Below are positions 55,801 through 62,769 of a DNA stretch of 64,000 bases, one piece after another. The stretch is from Methylophilus sp. QUAN (lineage in GTDB: Bacteria; Pseudomonadota; Gammaproteobacteria; Burkholderiales; Methylophilaceae). A program made the position numbers and the translations under genes. Where the stretch lies: the NCBI RefSeq assembly GCF_015354445.1, contig NZ_JADKYT010000003.1, positions 372,001 to 436,000 on the forward strand, given 5' to 3'. The notes beneath the pieces were generated by a model. The model had not been told where the DNA came from and did not search any database. It saw only the letters and a list, made by a program, of their open reading frames with translations. Every line of letters begins with the position of its first letter. Position 1 is the first letter of the stretch.

Positions 55801-56250
55801 TTAAATTCTGGTTACTCGAGACTTCTCTGAGACAAACTGCATGGACATCGGGTTAGCAAAAATACGCGTCGCTTTTGCCGCAGGCTGACCATATCCTTGG
55901 GCTGCCGCGGCAGAAGGGCTATGCGCATCTTCCCGCAGCAAAGCATCCATAAAGTGCCCTTTTTCCGCTTTGTGCGCTGGCTTAGCGGCACGCGCGGCCT
56001 TGCCAAACGACGCATCGGCCACCAGTACCTGGCTTGCCCCCACGGAGTCAGTCAAATGTGCGGCATGCATGTCACTTGGTGCACTGGATCCAATCGAAAC
56101 GACTGTCATAAAAAATCCGATAAACATAATCACCAGCGCAGCAGATACTGTGCCCGCCGTGATCGCGATCAGAGACATAGCGCTGGTTGCACCTTGTCTT
56201 GATGTACCCTGCAATGTTGATGCATTTGGCACTGGATTGGATTTTTTCAT
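55801..56250 (-). CDS. 149-residue single-pass membrane protein under element D
   Basis: GGAGG lies six bases before the ATG. One TM helix about 27-53 (SLIAITAGTVSAALVIMFIGFF), then a Ser/Ala-rich soluble part with repeated basic AARAAKPAHKAEKG. No motif or family recognised. Conserved element D ends 86 bp upstream in the same orientation, placing the gene in the predicted regulon with the DUF3309 genes. Confidence 0.75.
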   Translation of the reverse strand: MKKSNPVPNASTLQGTSRQGATSAMSLIAITAGTVSAALVIMFIGFFMTVVSIGSSAPSDMHAAHLTDSVGASQVLVADASFGKAARAAKPAHKAEKGHFMDALLREDAHSPSAAAAQGYGQPAAKATRIFANPMSMQFVSEKSRVTRI

Positions 56251-56336
56251 GAGCAGCCTCCCGGTTTTAGATTTTGGTCAAATCAATACAGGTGCCATCA
56301 TGCCGCACCGCCCAGTCACGCCCTATCCCACTCACG

Positions 56337-56364
56337 CTGAATCTGTTGTAGGAATTATCGGACA
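56337..56364 (-). promoter_or_regulatory. Conserved element, copy D
   Basis: Minus strand: TGTCCGATA then ATTCCTACAACAGATTCAG. It ends 86 bp upstream of the 149-residue gene. It matches copy A at 25 of 28 positions. Confidence 0.75.
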
Positions 56365-56456
56365 CAACATCCCCTCGGAGGCGATGCGCCTATGCCGTCA
56401 TCCTCGCTCTCGTTTTATAATAAAGGTCACACAGCCACATCTGCACGAGGAAAACC

Positions 56457-56726
56457 ATGGACTTCAACGTTCTGTCTGCATTTTATCTAGTACCGCTGTT
56501 TATCTCAGCGATAGGCGGTTTAATTGAGTTCAGGAGCTGTGAGTTTGATACACCAAGGCACGCCTTGAGCAAGGCATTTTTCCTGGCTTTCAGGAGCATG
56601 GTGCCTGTCCTGAATATCTTTTCGGCGATTTTGTACCTGATTACCTGCGGTACTTTTACCTTGAAAAAAACAGGTGCCTGGAAACAAAACGGCGGCTGGA
56701 AGAAGTCTGCAGCCCCAAAGAAATAA
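56457..56726 (+). CDS. 89-residue small membrane protein
   Basis: GAGGA precedes the ATG. Two hydrophobic segments (about 5-24 and 45-66), then a basic tail (KKTGAWKQNGGWKKSAAPKK). It starts a probable two-gene unit with the SMR exporter 16 bp downstream. No family recognised. Confidence 0.7.
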   Translation: MDFNVLSAFYLVPLFISAIGGLIEFRSCEFDTPRHALSKAFFLAFRSMVPVLNIFSAILYLITCGTFTLKKTGAWKQNGGWKKSAAPKK

Positions 56727-56742
56727 TTGAGGAAAACAGTAG

Positions 56743-57078
56743 ATGCTTAAATATTGGTTGTTTTTGTTCGCGGCGATTCTCAGTGAAGTGACTGCGACCT
56801 CTTCACTTAAAGCCAGCGCAGGGTTTACCAAAGTAATCCCGTCTGTCATCGTCGTGGTCGGTTATGGTTTGTCGTTCTACTTTTTATCGCTGGTATTAAA
56901 AGCCATCCCTATTGGCATTGCTTACGCGGTGTGGGCCGGCCTGGGCATCGTGCTATTAGCCCTGGTCGGGTGGATATTTTTTGGCCAGGCGCTGGATACC
57001 CCGGCCCTGATTGGCATCGCGCTCATTCTGGCCGGGGTGATTATCATGAATGTGTTTTCAAAAGCGGTTGCACACTAA
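56743..57078 (+). CDS. Small multidrug resistance (SMR) family exporter
   Basis: 111 residues, four TM helices. The essential membrane glutamate is in AAILSEVTATSSLKAS, and the TM2 to TM3 blocks YGLSFYFLSLVLKAIPIGIAYAVWAGLG match EmrE/QacE. It should exchange protons for cationic compounds or guanidinium-type substrates as an antiparallel dimer. Which SMR subtype it is cannot be told from sequence alone. Confidence 0.93.
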   Translation: MLKYWLFLFAAILSEVTATSSLKASAGFTKVIPSVIVVVGYGLSFYFLSLVLKAIPIGIAYAVWAGLGIVLLALVGWIFFGQALDTPALIGIALILAGVIIMNVFSKAVAH

Positions 57079-57084
57079 GAAGGC

Positions 57085-57639
57085 TCAATCGCCTTCTTTG
57101 CCGTTGATGTAGGTAGGCAACCCATCAATACTGGTGTGATTTTTTGCCTGCCAGTAGGCCTCAATCCCGGCCTCACCTTTCGCCGCTGCCCAATGGTTGA
57201 GCTGCTCCCGCTCCCCGACATAATCCATGTAGGGCACAGACATGCCACAAGAGGTTTGCACCAGCTCAATATTCAACTCAAATATCTGCCGCGCGCCGGG
57301 CAAAGGGTCAAACTGGCCAATCAATGTCTGCCACGCCGGGTCATGCTTGTGGATGACGTTGGCCTGGCCGTATAAACGCAGAATTAAGGGATCTCCTGAT
57401 AAGGCCATAAACATCACCGTCATCCTGGCATTCTGTTGCACATGGGCGGCTGTCTCATTACCGCTGCCCGTCACGTTCAACCACATCACCTGCTGGGGAG
57501 AAACCACTTTTAAGGTGTTCATGCCTTTAGGTGAAATATTGACTCGCCCCTGATCCACGGCGGTGCCGACAAAAAACACTTTCTGTTCGGCGATAAACTG
57601 CATATGTGCCGTACTTAATGCCTGAAACTGCTTACCCAT
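57085..57639 (-). CDS. Pyridoxamine 5'-phosphate oxidase family protein
   Basis: About 184 residues from ATG 57639, which has GGGAG five bases upstream. Split-barrel FMN-binding fold: AEQKVFFVGTAVDQGRVNISPKG, VMWLNVTGSGNETAAHV, PLILRLYGQA. Third gene of the DUF2938-DUF2798-PPOX unit, 36 bp after DUF2798. Converges on the SMR gene with a 6-bp gap. Substrate unknown. Confidence 0.85.
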   Translation of the reverse strand: MGKQFQALSTAHMQFIAEQKVFFVGTAVDQGRVNISPKGMNTLKVVSPQQVMWLNVTGSGNETAAHVQQNARMTVMFMALSGDPLILRLYGQANVIHKHDPAWQTLIGQFDPLPGARQIFELNIELVQTSCGMSVPYMDYVGEREQLNHWAAAKGEAGIEAYWQAKNHTSIDGLPTYINGKEGD

Positions 57640-57675
57640 GGCCACTCCCGAATATCATCTGCCCATATTATATGA

Positions 57676-57909
57676 TCAGCCTGCTACCGTTGCACTCACC
57701 AGCCTGACAACGAGCGGTCTCACCAATTGCAGAAAAACAAATGCCGTTGGCATCGCCAGCGCATAGGCTTGGATGACCCTGATGAAGTAATGTCCATCGA
57801 CACCCGTATTGATGGCAACAATCACCATGCACATCAATAAGGCCATGACTGCCGACATATAAAAAGCAAATACAACCGGCGTATATTGACGTGGTAGTTT
57901 GTAACGCAT
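57676..57909 (-). CDS. DUF2798 membrane protein
   Basis: 77 residues from the ATG at 57909 (GGAGG eight bases upstream). Two TM helices: FAFYMSAVMALLMCMVIVAIN and AYALAMPTAFVFLQLVRPLV, the usual DUF2798 layout with P-x-A-F-x-x-x-x-x-x-R-P. Second gene of the MerR-controlled unit. Confidence 0.85.
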   Translation of the reverse strand: MRYKLPRQYTPVVFAFYMSAVMALLMCMVIVAINTGVDGHYFIRVIQAYALAMPTAFVFLQLVRPLVVRLVSATVAG

Positions 57910-57938
57910 ATTCATTCCCTCCATGTTAGTTAACGCAC

Positions 57939-58418
57939 TCATTTGAGCATCTCAGCGGCCAAAAACAGGCACAGGCCAAACATGCCATGGTTAAACAGGC
58001 TTCTGAGGCAGTTCATCAGTGGCTGCGGCGTATTGCGAAATGCCAGGCCGCCGCCCATGCCTGGCTGCATGATCAACAGCGGAAAAACCACCGTCAGCAC
58101 CCCCACCACCAGCGCAGCGCCAATCTCCGGCTCGCGTAACCACTGACCACCATACACCAGCAGTAACAGCTCGGCGATCAATATGCCAATCGCATAATGC
58201 GCCACCATCCCGATGCCCCATTCATTGGCCAATGCCGGGGCTTGCCCGATATTGGCATGCACGAATTTCATCTGTGTGAAATGCCCGATCCAACGGCCAA
58301 GATAGGCAAAATTGAGTGCTCTGCCCCCCAGCTGTTTCTGCAACCACAACCAGCCATCAAACAACGCGGTTGCCACCACCCCCAGTAAAACGCCATTCAA
58401 TACAATGATGATCTGCAT
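57939..58418 (-). CDS. DUF2938 membrane protein
   Basis: 159 residues with four hydrophobic segments. YLGRWIGHF, the region around NEWGIGMVAHYAIGI and the end NHGMFGLCLFLAAEML fit DUF2938. GGAG lies upstream of the ATG. First gene after the MerR-type promoter at 58463-58493. Function unknown. Confidence 0.82.
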   Translation of the reverse strand: MQIIIVLNGVLLGVVATALFDGWLWLQKQLGGRALNFAYLGRWIGHFTQMKFVHANIGQAPALANEWGIGMVAHYAIGILIAELLLLVYGGQWLREPEIGAALVVGVLTVVFPLLIMQPGMGGGLAFRNTPQPLMNCLRSLFNHGMFGLCLFLAAEMLK

Positions 58419-58462
58419 ATTTCTATCTCTCCTTTTCTTGACGCATGTACATTGTGTAAATC

Positions 58463-58493
58463 ACTATACAAGTTCAAGTTAACTTGAGGTCAA
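58463..58493 (-). promoter_or_regulatory. MerR-type promoter/operator for the DUF2938 operon
   Basis: On the minus strand TTGACC (-35, complement of 58488-58493) and TATAGT (-10, complement of 58463-58468) are 19 bp apart, the long spacer that MerR-family activators correct. The spacer contains the perfect palindrome TCAAGTTAACTTGA (58474-58487), which matches the core of the SoxR box of the E. coli soxS promoter. The divergent merR gene begins 8 bp beyond the -35. Confidence 0.85.
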
Positions 58494-58500
58494 GCGATTT

Positions 58501-58902
58501 ATGAACATTTCTGAAGTGGTCAAAAAGACTGGGATCAAAGCATCGACGCTCAGATATTACGAAGAGATAGGCTTAATCAAATCCCTGGGCAGAAAAGGAC
58601 TGCAAAGATACTTTGCAGCAGATGTCATCGACCAATTGGCACTGATATCCCTGGCCAAATGTGCTGATTTCTCCTTACAGGAAATCAGCGCCATGTTTGC
58701 TGCCAACGAACAACCTCTGGTAGATCGCAATAAGCTCCTGGATAAAGCAGCGCATATTGACGAGACCATTAAACGACTCACCCTCATGAGCAACTGCCTG
58801 AAACATGCCGCCGTGTGCAAGGCGCCATCACACCTAGAATGTCCTTCGTTCAGGCGGCTGATGAAAGCCGCCATCACAGGCAGGCTGACCGGTAGCACTT
58901 AG
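58501..58902 (+). CDS. MerR family transcriptional regulator
   Basis: 133 residues. The N-terminal winged HTH (ISEVVKKTGIKASTLRYYEEIGLIKS) is followed by a dimerisation helix about 80-100. Three cysteines lie at the C-terminus (CLKHAAVCKAPSHLEC) and are not in the CX2CXCX5C arrangement of SoxR, so an iron-sulfur sensor is not supported; a thiol, metal or small-molecule sensor is possible. Divergent from the DUF2938 operon it most likely controls. Confidence 0.9.
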   Translation: MNISEVVKKTGIKASTLRYYEEIGLIKSLGRKGLQRYFAADVIDQLALISLAKCADFSLQEISAMFAANEQPLVDRNKLLDKAAHIDETIKRLTLMSNCLKHAAVCKAPSHLECPSFRRLMKAAITGRLTGST

Positions 58903-59114
58903 ATGGCAAGACCTGCACTGTCACACTGGCGGCCCCGATGGATGCTAGACCGGACTAATCACACAATTTGCTGCACACTGACAGGCACAGCCCTACAAAA
59001 TGCAGCATAATAAGCACACCGTCGTGCGATAAATCGTTGGCATCCGGAGTGTGCAGTGTCTACCCCTGACCTTCGCCACATTCAAATAATCAACGCATTA
59101 GAACAGGATAGAAC

Positions 59115-60269
59115 TTGGTCAATAAAACAAGAGAAAGTGCCATCAAGGCTCTGGAGTTCAATCCGCATGATCTTGCCTGTGAAGAACTGCGTCATGTTTA
59201 CCGCGGCAAAAACAGTGGCAAGCTGATTGTATTGTTTAGCGGCCTGGTGGCCGCTGCCATGCTGGCCTGGGATATTGGCGTGGTATATGCAGGCGCGTGG
59301 TATGCCTGGCTGCTGCTTGCACATGCCTGGCACTGGTGGCTGGGGCGGCTGGACTTTATCTCAGCCAACGTCAGCATTGAGCTAGCGCGCATCAACCGCC
59401 ATGTCATGGCGGCTGGCATGGCAGGCTTGGGCTGGGGTGCCCTCTCTATCGCACTGCCGCTACTGGATCGTTCTAGCAAAGCGGCCATCCTGATCATCAT
59501 GCTCATTGCGGTCATCGTCGCACTGCCGCGACTGGTCGTGTTCCTGCCCATTTTCTTTGCTTTCGCAATTGGCGTATATGCGCCGCTGCTGCTGGCAACA
59601 CCGTTTCTTGATTTTGAAACCTTACATATGGTGCTCGTCATCCTGGTCGTTGTTGGCGCGACACTCTGGGCATCAGCAAGCGAGGTGCGCAAAATCCTGA
59701 TTGATGTATTGCTCAAGCAGATTTCATCGGAACAGGCTTCCTGGGAGGATAGACTGACGGGCATTGGCAACCGTCGAAGTTTTGATGCCAACATGGCGAC
59801 CACCTGGGCCCAGGCTTCGCGTGCCAAAGTACCGCTATCACTGATGATGGTGGATGTGGATTTTTTTAAAAAATTCAATGACAGCTATGGTCACCAGGCA
59901 GGCGATGAATGCCTGAGGCAAGTGGCGGCAGCGCTGGATAGCTGCGCACGCAGGGCGGGGGATGCTGTCACCCGTTATGGTGGCGAGGAGTTTGCCGTCG
60001 TCCTGTTTCACACCCCATTGAACGAAGCTCGCAATATCAGCGAGAGTATGCTGACGGCGGTGCAAAAACTCGGTATCCGCCATGAACAATCCCCACATGA
60101 AATCGTCACCATCTCGATGGGGATTGCGACCATCGTCCCTACGGCTGAACACGGCATACAACAGTTTATAGAAGAGGCAGATAAAGCGCTTTACCGTGCC
60201 AAGGAAAATGGGCGCAATCGCGCTGAATGGCAAATTTTGAGCCCGCCAAAGGGCGACGAAACGGCTTAA
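59115..60269 (+). CDS. Membrane diguanylate cyclase with inhibitory site
   Basis: 384 residues from a TTG start with AGGA six bases upstream. Six or so TM helices about 35-190 (MASE2-like region), then a GGDEF domain about 205-370. The active site is GGEEF (TRYGGEEFAVVLF), preceded five residues earlier by the inhibitory RAGD (RxxD). Makes cyclic-di-GMP with product inhibition. Lies immediately upstream of the Flp/Tad pilus genes. Confidence 0.9.
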   Translation: MVNKTRESAIKALEFNPHDLACEELRHVYRGKNSGKLIVLFSGLVAAAMLAWDIGVVYAGAWYAWLLLAHAWHWWLGRLDFISANVSIELARINRHVMAAGMAGLGWGALSIALPLLDRSSKAAILIIMLIAVIVALPRLVVFLPIFFAFAIGVYAPLLLATPFLDFETLHMVLVILVVVGATLWASASEVRKILIDVLLKQISSEQASWEDRLTGIGNRRSFDANMATTWAQASRAKVPLSLMMVDVDFFKKFNDSYGHQAGDECLRQVAAALDSCARRAGDAVTRYGGEEFAVVLFHTPLNEARNISESMLTAVQKLGIRHEQSPHEIVTISMGIATIVPTAEHGIQQFIEEADKALYRAKENGRNRAEWQILSPPKGDETA

Positions 60270-60633
60270 ATGCCCGCCAAGGTTACAAAAAATTTTACAT
60301 CCCTGTCATATTTTGTCATCCCTGAACAAAAATTGTAAATCACATGCCTGCATTTCCAGCCATAAAAAAATGACGGTTTTCAACAAAAACAACTAAAAAT
60401 CATATAGTTATAAAAAATTCACTTAAATAACGCGCATTCCAGTTGTAAAGTGGGCACATTAGTTGCTATAAAAATTACATAAATGTTTTTTTGGGTAAAG
60501 TAGCTAAGGGTCACGCTCTGTTTCAGCAACTACAGTCGCTCTTTAGAAGTTGATTTTTGTCATTTGTAAAATTAATTGGGGCTATGTCGGCAATTCAGTC
60601 AACACAAGCACCCAAAATACACGGGGAACCAAA
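60270..60633. other. AT-rich upstream region of the flp/tad operon, 364 bp
   Basis: No gene seen. Strongly AT-rich between about 60280 and 60500, with tracts such as ATAGTTATAAAAAATT and GCTATAAAAATTAC. Likely holds the promoter of the flp operon. No convincing -35/-10 pair or shared element with the other regulons was picked. Confidence 0.6.
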
Positions 60634-60813
60634 ATGCAAAACACGATTAAAGCAATTATTTCCAAATTCTTGCGCGACGAAGAGGGTGCCAGCGCGATTG
60701 AGTATGCATTGCTTGCCGCCATGGTAGCCATTGCACTAGTCACTTTCGTGAAACCTATCAATGGCCTCATTTTCGACATTTTTACGCAAATTTCAACAGC
60801 GCTCACCCCATAA
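60634..60813 (+). CDS. flp: Flp/Fap pilin
   Basis: 59 residues. Prepilin signature EEGASAIEYALLAAMVAIALV after a short basic leader MQNTIKAIISKFLRD; CpaA-type peptidase would cleave after the Gly in EEG. This is the major subunit of Flp (Tad) pili, used in tight adherence. GGGGAA precedes the ATG; a longer in-frame reading from 60550 is not supported. Confidence 0.95.
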   Translation: MQNTIKAIISKFLRDEEGASAIEYALLAAMVAIALVTFVKPINGLIFDIFTQISTALTP

Positions 60814-60844
60814 CCATCGCGAACATCAGGCGAATGCACACTGA

Positions 60845-61300
60845 ATGCAGCCTATGCCTATCGCTGAAACACTCATTATTGCCTGGTGCCTGGGCATCGG
60901 CCTAGCGGATCTATATACAAGGCGTATCCCAAACATACTTGCGTTTGGGCTGGGCTTGATCGCTATAGGCTGGTTGCTACTGACCGGGCAAGCCATGCTT
61001 GGTGCAGACTGGCCGTCAGTGGCGCTTGGCGTCGTTGCCAGCCTGCTACTCACATTGCCAGCCTATGCAGCACGCCTGCTGGGTGCCGGTGATGTCAAAT
61101 GCCTGCTAGTGATTGCTTTACTCGGTGCCTGGCATATGACGCTACTCGTCTTTGTGATCGCAACCATGTTGGCAACTGTATTCGGACTGGCACATATGCT
61201 GTTCATGCGATTCAGCTCACATCACACAACGCCCAAGCGGTGGATTCCTTTTGGGGCGGCTTTAAGTGCCGGATTACTGTGTGTCATAGGAATAGTGTAA
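60845..61300 (+). CDS. cpaA: Tad prepilin peptidase (A24)
   Basis: 151 residues, about five to six TM helices. The catalytic aspartates are in LADLYTRRIPN and the family GxGD motif LGAGDVK. It processes Flp prepilin and the pseudopilins. Its stop overlaps the ATG of the TadE gene (TAATG). Confidence 0.92.
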   Translation: MQPMPIAETLIIAWCLGIGLADLYTRRIPNILAFGLGLIAIGWLLLTGQAMLGADWPSVALGVVASLLLTLPAYAARLLGAGDVKCLLVIALLGAWHMTLLVFVIATMLATVFGLAHMLFMRFSSHHTTPKRWIPFGAALSAGLLCVIGIV

Positions 61301-61791
61301 TGATCATAAAACCAATCAATCACATTTTCCGGCGACCGCTAAGCGCCCAAAAAGGATCCGTTGCAATTGAGTTTGTGATGCTGTTTCTTATTTTCTTTGC
61401 GCTGTTTTACGCCATGGTCAATTACGCCATTGTGATGCTGATGCAATCTGCTTTTATTCATGCGGTGGAAGAAGGCGCACGAGCCGCGATTGCGGTGGAT
61501 CGCCTGGCATATGCCAATAACTCGGCTTACCTCAGCAATGGCGTCGACCCAAAAGTCAGAAGTGTAGTGGGTAATTCACTCAACTGGCTGCCTCCCAAGC
61601 CTAAAGACAAAGTGCTGGGCTCCGCTAACAGCAAAGTGCAATTATCCATGAACGGCAATCAGCTCACCGTACGCGTCGTATATAGCAGTTATGCCAATGA
61701 CCCCTTGATTCCCATGTTGACCCTGCCCGTCATCGGCCAGATTCCCAAAGTGCCAACCGACCTGGCGGGCACGGCAGTGATAGAACTTTAA
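61300..61791 (+). CDS. TadE-like pseudopilin
   Basis: 163 residues; the start at 61300 overlaps the cpaA stop. TadE motif QKGSVAIEFVMLFLIFFALFYAMVNYAI near the N-terminus, one TM helix, and a periplasmic tail about 60-163 ending AGTAVIEL. A minor pilin of the Tad system. An upstream in-frame extension overlaps cpaA and is not used. Confidence 0.9.
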   Translation: MIIKPINHIFRRPLSAQKGSVAIEFVMLFLIFFALFYAMVNYAIVMLMQSAFIHAVEEGARAAIAVDRLAYANNSAYLSNGVDPKVRSVVGNSLNWLPPKPKDKVLGSANSKVQLSMNGNQLTVRVVYSSYANDPLIPMLTLPVIGQIPKVPTDLAGTAVIEL

Positions 61792-61816
61792 AAAAACAGA
61801 CACGGAGGATGACATC

Positions 61817-62746
61817 ATGAACAGTACATTCCTGCGTATATTGGCGGCCCTGATGGTGATCGCAGCCATCGTCACTGGCTACCTTGGTTATCGCATCAGT
61901 AACAAAAAACCTGCGGATACATTAACCGTGATTGTGCCCTCCTACACCCACGTGCTGGCCACAAACGATATTGCGGCGGGTCACGTGCTGACCGCAGACG
62001 ACCTCAAAGTAGCCACGACGCCACAGCATGACACACAAAGCTTCAGCGACCCACAACACCTGATCGGCAAAGCGACCACCAGCGCGGTCATGAAAGATGC
62101 TCCGTTCAAGGCCACGCACTTTCCGGCCAAGAATGTGTTTGGCCAGGGGCTTGGCCCTGATGAGCGTGCCGTCGCGATTAAGGTCAATGAAGTCATCGGG
62201 GTTGGCGGTTTTATCAAGCCTGGCGATCATGTGGACGTTTTGCTCTACCTGCATAGAGACCAGGAGACCGGACAAGTAAGCTCAAGCCAGGTGGTACTGA
62301 CTGATGTGAAAGTGCTGGCCTACGGCACCCTCACCACTGAAGCCGAACCCAGCCCTCAAGAGACCGTCACGCCAGAAACACCAAACAAACTGGGGCTTAG
62401 TAATAGCCGGATGGATAGCAAGAGCGCAAGAGATAGCCGCTCTGCCATTCTGGCCGTACATGCACAAGACACTTCAAAACTGATGCTGGCAGATAGCACC
62501 GGCATATTGCGTTTAGCGCTGCGCGGCGAATCACTGCCCGGTGCAAACGCTGCAGCAACAAACAATCAGTTTGTCCGCCTGGGCGAGGTGTCACAGCCAT
62601 CAGGCATCGCGCTCGACACGCCGGTCAGCAGCATAACCGCGGCACCCGTGGACGTCGCAGTAAAACCGCACAAAACTGCCGCAAAACGGACACGTATCAT
62701 CATTCATCACGGCGAGCAGGTAGAAGTGGTCAACGTGAAAAAATAA
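61817..62746 (+). CDS. cpaB: Flp pilus assembly protein CpaB (RcpC)
   Basis: 309 residues. TM about 6-24, SAF domain (about 38-110, DIAAGHVLTADDLKVA), then RcpC/CpaB region (ERAVAIKVNEVIGVGGFIKPGDHVDVLLYL) and a C-terminal basic tail. It is a periplasmic component that acts with the CpaC secretin. GGAGG upstream. Confidence 0.93.
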   Translation: MNSTFLRILAALMVIAAIVTGYLGYRISNKKPADTLTVIVPSYTHVLATNDIAAGHVLTADDLKVATTPQHDTQSFSDPQHLIGKATTSAVMKDAPFKATHFPAKNVFGQGLGPDERAVAIKVNEVIGVGGFIKPGDHVDVLLYLHRDQETGQVSSSQVVLTDVKVLAYGTLTTEAEPSPQETVTPETPNKLGLSNSRMDSKSARDSRSAILAVHAQDTSKLMLADSTGILRLALRGESLPGANAAATNNQFVRLGEVSQPSGIALDTPVSSITAAPVDVAVKPHKTAAKRTRIIIHHGEQVEVVNVKK

Positions 62747-62769
62747 CAATAAGAAGCCAAGGACACATC

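Noticed and set aside
60283-60300. GTTACA followed by TTTACA before the flp operon as a third TGTAAC tandem site
   Set aside because: The spacing is 12 bp and the second unit differs; AT-rich context makes this likely by chance.
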